A DNA stretch of 64,000 nucleotides from assembly GCF_007713735.2 (NCBI RefSeq), contig NZ_VMNW02000028.1, forward strand, positions 25,897 to 89,896, given 5' to 3'. Each line of letters opens with the position of its first letter. Position 1 is the first letter of the stretch. Under the pieces are notes generated by a model that searched no databases, was not told the origin of the DNA, and saw nothing but the letters and a program-made list of their open reading frames with translations. The stretch comes from Amycolatopsis acidicola (GTDB lineage Bacteria; Actinomycetota; Actinomycetes; Mycobacteriales; Pseudonocardiaceae). A program made the translations under genes and the position numbers. Shown here in pieces: positions 51,506-59,932 of this stretch.

Positions 51506-52426
51506 TCACCCCGACCCACGACCACGCACCGATGCCAACCCGAACTCCCCGCCCCGACGCACATCGCCCGCCCACGCAAAGCCGAAACCACCACCAGCAC
51601 GAACAACACGCCCCGCCGAAGGCGCCGCGAAATGCGCCGGAAGCATCACCACACCCGTGTCCGCCAACCACTCCAGCGTCTCGCGCCTCGTGCGGGCCGA
51701 CTGGGCCGGGTCGGTGCAGTAGCTGCTGCTCACTCCCGGGTCGGCCAGCTGTAGCGGATGGTGCAGCGTGTCCCCGGTCAGCAGGATCCGCCCCCGCGAA
51801 CCGCTGACCAGCACGCACGAATTGCCCGGCGTGTGCCCCGGCGCGGGGCGCAAGCGCAGGTGCCGCCCGATCGCGGCGTCGGCAGGCACCAGGTCGAGCA
51901 GCCCCGCGTCGCGGACGGGCTCGATGCTGTCGGTGAGGTAGTCGCCGGTCCGCCGCATCGCCGCCGCGCCCGCCGGCGAAGTCCAGTACCGGTACTCAGG
52001 CTCGGTGAGGACGTGGCGGGCGCGCGGGAAAGCCGGGCGCCATCCGCCCCGCTCCCACCGCGTGGCCCAGCCAACGTGGTCCACATGCAGATGCGTGAAG
52101 ACCACTGTGGACACTTCGTCCGCCGAGATCCCGGTGCGCGCCAGGCGTTCCCACCAGCCGCTGTCCTGGCGGTCGAACTCGGGCCTGGCGCGTTTCTTGC
52201 CGTCGCCCACGCACGCGTCGACGAGCACGACCTCGTCGGGCGTCACCACGAGGAAGGCCTGGATCGTGTAGACCAGCTTCCCGTTGTCGCACCAGGGTTT
52301 TTCGAACGCCCAGCCGTCGAACCCACCTGCCCGGCCCGGAAAGAACTCGGCGGGGTCGATCAGCAGCCGCTCGTTCTCGATCACCGGCACGACGGCGACG
52401 TCACCGAGGTCGAACCAGCCTGTCAT
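51506..52426 (-). CDS. Metallo-beta-lactamase-fold hydrolase
   Basis: 306 aa. Zinc motif TVVFTHLHVDHVGWATRW (HxHxDH), further ligands in RPAPGHTPGNSCVL and ILLTGDTLHHPLQL, and His in VMLPAHFAAPSAGRVV. Looks like the AHL-lactonase/aromatic ring-opening lactonase branch. ATGA overlap with the MFS gene, so it is part of the operon facing the aldehyde dehydrogenase. May hydrolyse an ester or lactone precursor of the aromatic pathway; inference. Confidence 0.85.
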   Translation of the reverse strand: MTGWFDLGDVAVVPVIENERLLIDPAEFFPGRAGGFDGWAFEKPWCDNGKLVYTIQAFLVVTPDEVVLVDACVGDGKKRARPEFDRQDSGWWERLARTGISADEVSTVVFTHLHVDHVGWATRWERGGWRPAFPRARHVLTEPEYRYWTSPAGAAAMRRTGDYLTDSIEPVRDAGLLDLVPADAAIGRHLRLRPAPGHTPGNSCVLVSGSRGRILLTGDTLHHPLQLADPGVSSSYCTDPAQSARTRRETLEWLADTGVVMLPAHFAAPSAGRVVRAGGGFGFAWAGDVRRGGEFGLASVRGRGSG

Positions 52427-53649
52427 CGCGCGGCCTCCTCTCGCAGCTCTCCCGCGACCGTCGCACGCCTGCCCGGAAGCCGCCACAGCAGTGCCGCGCA
52501 CCCGGCCGCCACCAGCACCGGGATCGTGGTCAGCAGCACGATGTCCTTACCCGGCAAGGCGAACGCGAGCAGGATGCCCGCCACCCCGGGGCCGACGATC
52601 GACCCGATCCGCCCCAGCGCGGCCGCCCAGCCCACGCCCGTCGTGCGGGTGCCGGGCGCGTAGAGCGCGACGGCGAGCGTGAGCTGCCCGATCTGGCTGG
52701 CCGTCACGCCGGCGCCCGCGCCGCCGAGCGCGAACAGCAGGGCGAGGTCGTTCATCCCGAGCGTCGCGGCCGCGAGCATCGACAGCACGCCGATCACCGG
52801 CATCACCACGAGCGCGGGCGCAATCCCGACCCGGGCCGCGAGCAGGAACAGCACGATCCCGCCGACCACTCCCCCGAAGCTCAGGAACGCCAGCCCGATG
52901 GGCGCCTGCGAGGCCGAGAACCCGTACCCCGTCAGCAAAGTGGGCACCCACGACTGAAGCGTGTAGCTGGCGATGAACACGAGGAAAGCGAAGGACCACA
53001 ACAGGATCGTCGTCACCCGCAGTCCGGGCGCGAACAGCCGACCGACCCGCGCCTCCTCGGTTTCGGTGACCTCACCGGCGGAATCCGGCAGCCGCCACCA
53101 CATCACCGCGGCCAGCAGCAGCGGCAGCCCGCCCCCGATCCAGAACACCCCGCTGACGCCGACGGACGTGAGCAGCTTGCTGCCGAACACCCCCGCGACG
53201 GTGCCACCGGACGCGAGCCCGAGCGTCACCGCGACCGACACCAGCTGCCTCCGGTTCGCCGGATTGTGTTCCGTGGCCAGGGAAACCGATCCGGGCAGCA
53301 CCACGCCGAGCCCCAGCCCGGTGAGCACCCGGACGACGCTCAGCAGCACCACCGACTCCGCCGGCAGCACCAGCGCCGTCCCGATCGATCCCAGGGCGAA
53401 CACCACCACGCCGGACACCACCATCCGCCGCAACCCGATCCGCGCCCCGAGCGAACCCGAGGCGAGATAGCCGAGCACGACGCCGATGTTCGTGATCACC
53501 ACCGCCGGGGTGAACGCCGCCGCCGCGATCCCCCACTGCTTCGCCAGCGAAGGCAACACGAACGACAGCGAGGCCGCGTCGAACCCGTCCAGCAGCACGG
53601 CCAGGAACCCCAGCACCACCACGCCCCAGCGCACCGATCTCCCGGTCAT
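52423..53649 (-). CDS. MFS transporter of the aromatic acid/H+ symporter type
   Basis: 408 aa, 12 hydrophobic segments. FLAVLLDGFDAASLSFVLPSLAKQWG in helix 1 is the D-G-F-D signature of the AAHS family (PcaK, BenK). ATGA overlaps on both sides tie it to the esterase and the metallo-hydrolase. In the setting of 3-hydroxyanthranilate genes it probably imports an aromatic acid. Confidence 0.88.
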   Translation of the reverse strand: MTGRSVRWGVVVLGFLAVLLDGFDAASLSFVLPSLAKQWGIAAAAFTPAVVITNIGVVLGYLASGSLGARIGLRRMVVSGVVVFALGSIGTALVLPAESVVLLSVVRVLTGLGLGVVLPGSVSLATEHNPANRRQLVSVAVTLGLASGGTVAGVFGSKLLTSVGVSGVFWIGGGLPLLLAAVMWWRLPDSAGEVTETEEARVGRLFAPGLRVTTILLWSFAFLVFIASYTLQSWVPTLLTGYGFSASQAPIGLAFLSFGGVVGGIVLFLLAARVGIAPALVVMPVIGVLSMLAAATLGMNDLALLFALGGAGAGVTASQIGQLTLAVALYAPGTRTTGVGWAAALGRIGSIVGPGVAGILLAFALPGKDIVLLTTIPVLVAAGCAALLWRLPGRRATVAGELREEAAR

Positions 53650-54458
53650 CGCGCACCGCCGAAGACCACGGAAAACGCCGCGTCGTAGAGCTTCGTGCCG
53701 GGGGTGGCGAACGCGGCGGCGGTGCCGATGTGGTCGGTGTCCGGCATGGTCACCGTGACCGGCGGCGTGCCGGCCTTCGTCAGCGCCTCGACCAGCAGCC
53801 GTCCCTGGTGGGTCAGGCGGAGGTCGTCCTCGGACTTGCGGTTCGGCTCGGGATCGCCGAACGACACCACGACCCGCTCCGGCGCCCGGCTGATCCGCAG
53901 CGCAGGGCTCAGTTCCTCGGCGCCGTCATGCATCCCGCGCAGATCGACGGGCGCGCTCATGCACACCGCGCCCGCCACGGGTCCCGGCGCGCTGTCGGTC
54001 AGCGTGACCATCGCGGTGAGGTGGCCGCCCGCCGAATGCCCGGCGACGGTGATCCGCTCCGGGTCACCGCCGTAACGGGTGACGTTCGCCCGCGCCCATT
54101 CGACCGCCAGCGCGGCGTCCGCGACGGCGTCGCCGATCGTGTGCGCGGGTTCGAGGCGGTAACCGCACGAAATGAACACCGCGCCCGCCTCGACCCAGGG
54201 GTCGGCGAAGTAGTCGTAGAAGGCGGGATGTCCTTCGCGCCAGCGGCCGCCGTGGAAGTACACGATGACCGGGCGGCCCTCGCCTTCGCCGGGGTGAAAG
54301 ACGTCGGCGAGCTGGTACGGGTCGGGCCCGTACTTCACGTCGGTCTCGTGCGGGAAGCGGGCGAGGATCTCCTCGCGGCGCACGGCGGCCTGTTCGTAGA
54401 AGCCCTTCCAGTCCGGGTGGTAGTCGTCCGGGTTTCGCCAGGTGAAGAACTCCGTCAT
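53646..54458 (-). CDS. Alpha/beta hydrolase, kynurenine-formamidase-like
   Basis: 270 aa. The oxyanion motif is VIVYFHGGRWREGH, the nucleophile elbow ITVAGHSAGGHLTAM, and the Asp/His lie in the C terminus (FGDPEPNRKSEDD, PDTDHIGTA). The HGGxW pattern fits the BNA7/AFMID-type arylformamidases, which open N-formylkynurenine. That would suit the kynurenine-type pathway next door. A generic esterase is the alternative. Start ATG 54458; first gene of its operon. Confidence 0.8.
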   Translation of the reverse strand: MTEFFTWRNPDDYHPDWKGFYEQAAVRREEILARFPHETDVKYGPDPYQLADVFHPGEGEGRPVIVYFHGGRWREGHPAFYDYFADPWVEAGAVFISCGYRLEPAHTIGDAVADAALAVEWARANVTRYGGDPERITVAGHSAGGHLTAMVTLTDSAPGPVAGAVCMSAPVDLRGMHDGAEELSPALRISRAPERVVVSFGDPEPNRKSEDDLRLTHQGRLLVEALTKAGTPPVTVTMPDTDHIGTAAAFATPGTKLYDAAFSVVFGGAR

Positions 54459-54606
54459 GTCCGCCGGGCGGATCGCTGCTGCGGCCAACGCCCCTCCTTC
54501 AGATCTTTCGGACGGGTGGTTCCCGACATCATCACCAGCGGCGACGCCGCTCGGGTAATGCCTACTTGGCCCCCTCGTATGACGCGGCGGACATACCGGC
54601 GCCGGG

Positions 54607-54657
54607 ATGCCCCACCGGCTATGCCGGCGGCGGGATTCGGCATTGGACAGGCATGGC
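54607..54657 (+). promoter_or_regulatory. Shared promoter module, copy A (aldehyde dehydrogenase side)
   Basis: Three blocks occur with the same spacing as in copy B: ATGCC (54607), TATGCC 13 bases on (54620), and CATTGG-A-CAGGCATGGC 21 bases further (54641-54657). The last block ends 43 bases before the GTG of the aldehyde dehydrogenase. ATGCC and GGCAT are inverted half-sites, suiting a LysR-type dimer. This region also faces the divergent hydrolase gene. Confidence 0.7.
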
Positions 54658-54700
54658 ATCGCGGGGTGAGGATTTCCTGCAGCGACGAAGGAGGTGGAGC

Positions 54701-56158
54701 GTGGCAGCGACGATACGGAACTTCGTCGGCGGCCGGTACGCCGAGGACACCGCGGCGGGCTTCGACAAGGTGAGCCCGGTCGACGGCACCGTCACCGCCC
54801 GCGTGCAGGAGGCCGGACAGTCCCTTGTGGACCGTGCTGTTTCGGCCGCGCGCAAGGCTTTGCACGGCCCGTGGGGAGACACGAGCGTCCAGGAGCGGGC
54901 CCGGCTGCTGCGGCGGATCGCCGACCGGATCGACGAGCGCGCCGACGAGCTGCTGGCCGCGGAGGTGAGCGACACCGGCAAACCCGTGTCACTGGCCAAG
55001 GAGCTGGACATCGCCCGTGCGGCGGGGAATTTCCGCGCGTTCGCGGACGTCGTCGCCGCGACGGGGCTGGACAGCTATCTCACCGAGTTCCCCGGCGGGC
55101 GCGCGCTGAACTACGCCGTGCGCAAGCCGCTGGGCGTGGTCGCGGTCATCGTGCCGTGGAACCTCCCGCTGCTCCTGCTCACCTGGAAGGTCGCCCCGGC
55201 GCTCGCGAGCGGAAACACCGTGGTGGTCAAGCCGTCCGAGCTCACCCCGGCCGGGGCCACGCTGCTGGCGGAGATCCTCACCGAGGCGGGCGTGCCCGAC
55301 GGCGTCTACAACGTGGTGCACGGTTTCGGCCCCGGCTCGGCCGGCGAAGCACTCACCTCGCACCCCGGCGTGGACGGGATCACCTTCACCGGCGAGTCCT
55401 CGACGGGCTCGGCGATCATGCGCGCCGCGGCGCCGCGGGTGCGCCCGGTGTCCTTCGAGCTCGGCGGGAAGAACGCGGCGCTGGTGTTCGCCGACGCCGA
55501 TCTCGGCAAGACCGTCGACGGGCTGGCGCGTTCGGTGTTCACCAACACCGGCCAGGTCTGCCTGTGCACCGAGCGCGTGTACGTGCAGCGCGAGGTGTTC
55601 GACGAGGTGGCCTCCGGGTTGGCGGAGCGTGCCGCGGCCTTGAGACCGGGCAGGCCGGAGGATCCCGCGACGACCACGGGCCCGCTGATCTCCTTGGAGC
55701 ACCGGGAAAAGGTCCTGTCCTACCTGAAGCTCGCCGAGCAGGACGGCGCGAAAGTCGTGGCGGGAGGCGGAATCCCCGCCATGGGCCCGGAACTCGACGG
55801 CGGCGCCTGGATCGAGCCGACGTTGTGGACCGGGCTCGACCACAGCTCCCGCGTGGTGCGCGAGGAGGTCTTCGGGCCGGTCGCCGCGCTGATTCCGTTC
55901 GACACCGAGGAAGAAGCCGTCACGCTCGCGAACGACACCGACTACGGGCTCGCCGCCGCGGTGTGGACGACGAACCTCGAACGCGGCCACCGCGTGGCGC
56001 AGCGGATGAACGTGGGCATGGCGTGGGTGAACACCTGGTTCCTGCGCGATCTGCGCTCGCCGTTCGGCGGGGTGGGCCTGTCCGGGATCGGCCGCGAGGG
56101 CGGGACGCATTCGCTGGACTTCTACACCGAACCGACGAACGTGTGTGTGCAGCTGTGA
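54701..56158 (+). CDS. nbaE: 2-aminomuconate semialdehyde dehydrogenase
   Basis: 485 aa ALDH. Catalytic parts: VIVPWNLPLLLLTWKV, SFELGGKNAALVFADAD (Glu), NTGQVCLCTERVYV (Cys) and REEVFGPVAALIPF. Closest in feel to hydroxymuconic/aminomuconic semialdehyde dehydrogenases (XylG/AmnC/NbaE). It oxidises 2-aminomuconate 6-semialdehyde to 2-aminomuconate. GTG at 54701 with AAGGAGGTGGAGC fixes the start. Followed at 10 bases by the deaminase. Confidence 0.9.
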   Translation: MAATIRNFVGGRYAEDTAAGFDKVSPVDGTVTARVQEAGQSLVDRAVSAARKALHGPWGDTSVQERARLLRRIADRIDERADELLAAEVSDTGKPVSLAKELDIARAAGNFRAFADVVAATGLDSYLTEFPGGRALNYAVRKPLGVVAVIVPWNLPLLLLTWKVAPALASGNTVVVKPSELTPAGATLLAEILTEAGVPDGVYNVVHGFGPGSAGEALTSHPGVDGITFTGESSTGSAIMRAAAPRVRPVSFELGGKNAALVFADADLGKTVDGLARSVFTNTGQVCLCTERVYVQREVFDEVASGLAERAAALRPGRPEDPATTTGPLISLEHREKVLSYLKLAEQDGAKVVAGGGIPAMGPELDGGAWIEPTLWTGLDHSSRVVREEVFGPVAALIPFDTEEEAVTLANDTDYGLAAAVWTTNLERGHRVAQRMNVGMAWVNTWFLRDLRSPFGGVGLSGIGREGGTHSLDFYTEPTNVCVQL

Positions 56159-56168
56159 GGAGGACACG

Positions 56169-56585
56169 GTGAACGACGGAAAACTGGTCCAGGGCAAGGC
56201 AACCCCGCGCGGCCGCTACCCGCACGTGAAGGTGGCGGGCGGGTTCGCGTTCGTCTCCGGCACCAGCAGCAGGCGGGCGGACAACACCATCGCCGGGGCC
56301 GAGGCCGACGAGCTGGGCACCACCCGCCTCGACATCCGGCCGCAGACCGCGGCCGTGCTCGACAACATCCGCGACATCCTCGCGGAAGTGGGCGCCGGGC
56401 TCGAAGACCTCGTGCAGGTCACGTCGTATTTGGTGAACATGAACGACTTCGCCGGCTACAACGAGGTCTACGGGCGGTACTTCGACGAAGGCGGCCCGGC
56501 CCGCACGACGGTCGCCGTGCACCAGCTGCCCCATCCGCATCTGCTCATCGAGATCCAGGCCGTGGCGCTGCTTCCGGGGAAGTAG
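56169..56585 (+). CDS. nbaF: 2-aminomuconate deaminase, RidA family
   Basis: 138 aa RidA/YjgF fold. PRGRYPHVKVAGGFAFVSGTSS, a Q-x-x-x-VLDNI helix, and FDEGGPARTTVAVHQLPHPHLLIEIQAVAL with the Arg/Glu pocket. Adjacent to nbaE it fits AmnD/NbaF, which hydrolyses 2-aminomuconate to 4-oxalocrotonate and ammonia. GTG at 56169 with GAGGAGGACAC. Its last 41 bases overlap the LysR gene on the other strand. Confidence 0.87.
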   Translation: MNDGKLVQGKATPRGRYPHVKVAGGFAFVSGTSSRRADNTIAGAEADELGTTRLDIRPQTAAVLDNIRDILAEVGAGLEDLVQVTSYLVNMNDFAGYNEVYGRYFDEGGPARTTVAVHQLPHPHLLIEIQAVALLPGK

Positions 56586-57510
56586 GCGTCCGCAGCAATC
56601 CCGCCTGCTGCTGGAGGCAGTCCAGCAGCAGGCGCGTCGTTGGGCCCGGGGCACCGTCTTTGGGCAGTGTCACGCCCACGACGCGGCTCACCGACGGCAA
56701 AACCGAGGGCAGCAGCGCGAGCTTCTCGTTCTCCGTCGCCACGAGCATCGGCAGGGCGGCGATGGAATCGGTCTGCGCCAGCAGCGCGTGCAGGGTCGGG
56801 TTCGACGTGCATTCGACCCGGTTTTCGGGCAGCGCCACGCCTTCCGCGAAGAACACATCCTCGATTTCCCGCCGCAGCGCCGTTTCCCGCACCGGCAGGA
56901 TCCACGGATAGCCCAGCAGGTCGCCCAGCGCCGGGGATTCCAGCTCCTGCGCGGGGTGTCCGACGCGGGTGACCAGCCGGATCGGCTCGTGGTACAGCCG
57001 CACCTGGCGGACGCGCGCGCCCTCGGCCGGCGGGGTCAGCCTGCCCAGCATGAGGTCGATCCGGCCGGTCAGCAGGTCGGTCTGCAGCACGTCCGGCGTC
57101 GCCTCGCGCACCACCACCGTCACCTGCGGGCGGTCCTTCTTCAGCTGCGCGATCGCGCGCGGCAGCAACACGTTCGCGCCGGCGAGGTGGGTGCCGACGG
57201 TGACCGTACCGACCCTCGCGCCGGTCAGCTCCGCCACGTGCCTGCCCGCCTTGCGCACCTCGGCCAGCACGGCCTGCGCGTGTTCGACGAACGCCTGCCC
57301 GTACACCGTCGGCCGCACCCCGCGCGGGCCGCGGTCGAACATGCGCGCGCCGAGGATTCCTTCCAGCTCCCGCAACGCGCGCGTGACCACCGGCTGCGTC
57401 ACGTGCAGGTGCTCGGCGGCGCGGACGACGCTCCCGTGCTCGGCGATCGTCGTGACCATGACGAGATGGCGCAGTTTCAGCCTTCCGTCGAGCAGGCCTT
57501 TCGGTTCCAT
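56545..57510 (-). CDS. LysR-family regulator of the aromatic pathway
   Basis: 321 aa. N-terminal HTH: LRHLVMVTTIAEHGSVVRAAEHLHVTQPVVTRALRELE, then the two-lobed inducer domain. Similar in layout to regulators such as NbaR/PcaQ/GbpR (AVFxxEFGSVVRAA type). It lies between the two transcription units that share the promoter module, so it is the natural candidate regulator; inducer likely a pathway intermediate. Start ATG 57510. Confidence 0.9.
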   Translation of the reverse strand: MEPKGLLDGRLKLRHLVMVTTIAEHGSVVRAAEHLHVTQPVVTRALRELEGILGARMFDRGPRGVRPTVYGQAFVEHAQAVLAEVRKAGRHVAELTGARVGTVTVGTHLAGANVLLPRAIAQLKKDRPQVTVVVREATPDVLQTDLLTGRIDLMLGRLTPPAEGARVRQVRLYHEPIRLVTRVGHPAQELESPALGDLLGYPWILPVRETALRREIEDVFFAEGVALPENRVECTSNPTLHALLAQTDSIAALPMLVATENEKLALLPSVLPSVSRVVGVTLPKDGAPGPTTRLLLDCLQQQAGLLRTPTSPEAAPRPGSR

Positions 57511-57579
57511 CCGGCCACCCTATGCACGTTTTGCTATATCGCAAAGACGGCGGTGTTACGAATGGCTATCGCGGCGGGC

Positions 57580-57630
57580 ATGCCCGGCCGGGTATGCCCC
57601 CGGACAGGATTGTCATTGGTCAGGCATGGC
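57580..57630 (+). promoter_or_regulatory. Shared promoter module, copy B (nbaC/LysR divergent promoter)
   Basis: ATGCC (57580), TATGCC (57593) and CATTGG-T-CAGGCATGGC (57614-57630) repeat copy A block for block with identical spacing; the last block matches 16 of 17 bases. It lies between the divergent LysR start (57510) and the nbaC start (57678), fitting autoregulation and activation by the same LysR protein. Confidence 0.7.
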
Positions 57631-57677
57631 GGTTTGGGGAAACATCAGGGAAACGAACGCACGAAGGGAGCACGGCC

Positions 57678-58202
57678 GTGGCCGACATCAACCCGGTGAT
57701 CAACTTCCCGCGCTGGATCGAGGAGAACGAGCACCTGCTCAAACCGCCGGTGAACAACAAGCAGGTCTGGACCGGAACCGGTGACTTCATCGTGCAGGTG
57801 GTCGGCGGCCCGAACCAGCGCACCGACTATCACGTCGACCCCTACGAGGAGTGGTTCTACCAGTACCGGGGGTCCATGCACGTCAACATCGTCGACGACG
57901 GCGTCCCGCGCACGATCGAGATCGGCGAAGGCGAGATGTGGCTGCTGCCGGGCAACGTGCCGCATTCGCCGCAGCGCCCGGAGGCCGGCTCGGTCGGGAT
58001 CGTCCTCGAGCGCATCCGCGAGGAGGGCACGCTGGAGAAGTTCCAGTGGTACTGCCCGGAATGCGGCGGCCTGGTGCACGAGGCCGAGCTGCAGGTGCGG
58101 GACATCGTCACCGACCTGCCGCCGGTGTTCGAGCGGTTCTACGCCGATGAGAAGCTGCGGACCTGCCCCTCGTGCGGGCACGTGCACCCTGGGCGGGGCT
58201 GA
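57678..58202 (+). CDS. nbaC: 3-hydroxyanthranilate 3,4-dioxygenase
   Basis: 174 aa cupin. Fe(II) ligands H in TDYHVDPYEEWFYQ with the following Glu, and H in NVPHSPQRP. The C-terminal rubredoxin-like knuckles YCPECGGLVHE and TCPSCGHVHP are characteristic of bacterial 3-HAO. It opens 3-hydroxyanthranilate to 2-amino-3-carboxymuconate semialdehyde. GTG at 57678 preceded by AAGGGAG; the longer upstream frame is not used. 3 bases from nbaD. Confidence 0.94.
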   Translation: MADINPVINFPRWIEENEHLLKPPVNNKQVWTGTGDFIVQVVGGPNQRTDYHVDPYEEWFYQYRGSMHVNIVDDGVPRTIEIGEGEMWLLPGNVPHSPQRPEAGSVGIVLERIREEGTLEKFQWYCPECGGLVHEAELQVRDIVTDLPPVFERFYADEKLRTCPSCGHVHPGRG

Positions 58203-58205
58203 GGC

Positions 58206-59186
58206 GTGGCGGTCATCGACGTCCACACGCACTACGTGCCGCGGGGCTGGCCTGAGCTGGGGCCGGGGCTGCCGTGGCTGCGGCTCGAGTCCGAACGCGA
58301 CGCCACGATCATGGTGGGGTCGAAGGAGTTCCGCCGCATCCGGCACGACTCCTGGGATGCCGAAGCCCGGCTGTCCGATATGGACAGTGAGGGCGTCGGC
58401 GTCCAGGTCGTGTCGCCGACGCCGGTGTTCTTCTCCTACGGCGCCTCCCCCGGCGAGGCGGCGAAGATCGCCCGGATCTTCAACGATCTCGCGCTGGAGA
58501 TCTGCGCGCCCGATCCCGCCCGGTTCCTGCCGTTCTGCCAGGTGCCGCTGCAGGATCCGGACCTGGCCTGCGCGGAGGTGGACCGGTGTCTTGCCGCCGG
58601 GCACCGCGGGGTGGAGATCGGCAACCACGTCGGCGACAGCGATCTCGACAGCGCGGGGACGGTCACGTTCCTGCAGCACTGCGCGAGCGTCGGCGCGCCG
58701 GTTTTCGTGCACCCGTGGGACATGCCGGGTTCGCCGCGGCTGAACCGGTGGATGGCGCAGTGGCTGACGGGCATGCCCGCCGAGACGCATCTGTCGATCC
58801 TGGCGCTGGTGCTGGGTGGGGTGCTGGACAAGGTGCCGCCGTCGCTGCGACTGTGCTTCGCGCACGGCGGCGGTTCGTTCCCGTTCTGGGTCGGCCGGAT
58901 GGACAACGCGTGGCACGGCAGGCCGGACGTGATCGCGACCTCGGAGCACCCGCCGTCGCACTACCTCGACCGGTTCAGCGTGGACAGCGTGGTGTTCAGC
59001 GAGCCGGCCCTGCGGCTGCTGGTGGACACGATGGGCCCGGAACGCGTCCTGCTGGGCAGCGACTACCCGTACCCGCTCGGCGAGCGCCCGGTAGGCAAGG
59101 TCATCCGGGAAGCGTCTTTCCTCAGCGACGACGACCGAGCCCGGCTACTGGGCGGGAACGCCGCGCAATTCCTTGGTGTGGTTTAG
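58206..59186 (+). CDS. nbaD: 2-amino-3-carboxymuconate-6-semialdehyde decarboxylase (ACMSD)
   Basis: 326 aa amidohydrolase. IDVHTHYVPRGWPEL gives the HxH zinc ligands, FVHPWDMPGSPRL and FAHGGGSFPFWVGRMDNAW the later His residues, and VLLGSDYPYPLGE the Asp. These are ACMSD-family signatures. It decarboxylates the 3-HAO product to 2-aminomuconate semialdehyde, the substrate of nbaE. GTG at 58206, 3 bases after nbaC. Confidence 0.93.
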   Translation: MAVIDVHTHYVPRGWPELGPGLPWLRLESERDATIMVGSKEFRRIRHDSWDAEARLSDMDSEGVGVQVVSPTPVFFSYGASPGEAAKIARIFNDLALEICAPDPARFLPFCQVPLQDPDLACAEVDRCLAAGHRGVEIGNHVGDSDLDSAGTVTFLQHCASVGAPVFVHPWDMPGSPRLNRWMAQWLTGMPAETHLSILALVLGGVLDKVPPSLRLCFAHGGGSFPFWVGRMDNAWHGRPDVIATSEHPPSHYLDRFSVDSVVFSEPALRLLVDTMGPERVLLGSDYPYPLGERPVGKVIREASFLSDDDRARLLGGNAAQFLGVV

Positions 59187-59280
59187 GAATCGTATCTGAA
59201 CACCGAAGCCGCCGGGGTACCCACGATCGGCATCGGCGGGGCGGCGGGGCGACAGGTGTGGGGACGGCTGCCGGACCGGC

Positions 59281-59697
59281 TCACTGGAACCAGTCGATGA
59301 TCACCGCGATGCTGCCGCCCATGCTCTTCGCCCGCACCTGCGGGTTCGCGGCGACATTGCCCCACGGCACCGTGCCCTTGTTGCTGGTGCCGCAGCCGAG
59401 GCTGAACCACTTTCCCTTGGTGTGCTTCGAATCGAAGCCCCAGCCCTCGACGCAGGCGTACTGGTTGGTGCCCTCCTGCACCCGCCAGCTGTAGCCCTGC
59501 TTGTAGCCGTTGTGCCCGAACACCGCGCAGTTCGACTTGCTGACCGGCCCCCATTTGCCGACGATGCCCGACGCCTGGTGCGGATCGGTGCAGCCGTCGG
59601 CCGACGCGGCCGGCGCCGCGGCCCCCACCAGCGTGCCCGCCACCGCCAGCGCGGCGGTCAGCACGGCGGCCCTGGCCCGGAAACGGTGCTGTCCCAT
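59281..59697 (-). CDS. Small secreted protein with four cysteines
   Basis: 138 aa. A Sec signal peptide (ARAAVLTAALAVAGTLVGAA) ends near PAASADG. The mature ~105 residues contain four Cys (DGCTD, SNCAV, YACVEG, LGCGTS), probably two disulfides, and many Gly/Trp/Tyr. Not recognised. ATG 59697 preceded by GGGAGGATGG. Convergent with nbaD across 94 bases in which I see no clear terminator. Confidence 0.75.
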   Translation of the reverse strand: MGQHRFRARAAVLTAALAVAGTLVGAAAPAASADGCTDPHQASGIVGKWGPVSKSNCAVFGHNGYKQGYSWRVQEGTNQYACVEGWGFDSKHTKGKWFSLGCGTSNKGTVPWGNVAANPQVRAKSMGGSIAVIIDWFQ

Positions 59698-59893
59698 GAT
59701 TTCGCCATCCTCCCGTCGAGCAAGATCAGCCGGACCGGCCGAACGTACAACGGGCACCGGCAGGCCATCGTGGTGAATCAGCTGTTCAGGCGTCGCCCGT
59801 GCGCCCATCGGATGACCCGGCCCGCCCGGTCCACACCGTGGAACGCCGCCGCGGGCATCTTGTGAGCCGCCCGCGCGCGTGTCATGATGACCG

Positions 59894-59915
59894 CGATTTC
59901 AATCGATTGAAATCG
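59894..59915. promoter_or_regulatory. Perfect 22-base LacI-type operator
   Basis: CGATTTCAATC joined to GATTGAAATCG with a central CG step forms a perfect 22-base palindrome, 17 bases before the MFS start. Length and central CG suit LacI/GalR proteins, and a LacI gene ends this operon (62706). It very likely represses the MFS-sulfatase unit. Confidence 0.85.
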
Positions 59916-59932
59916 GGCAGGAGTCGACGAAG

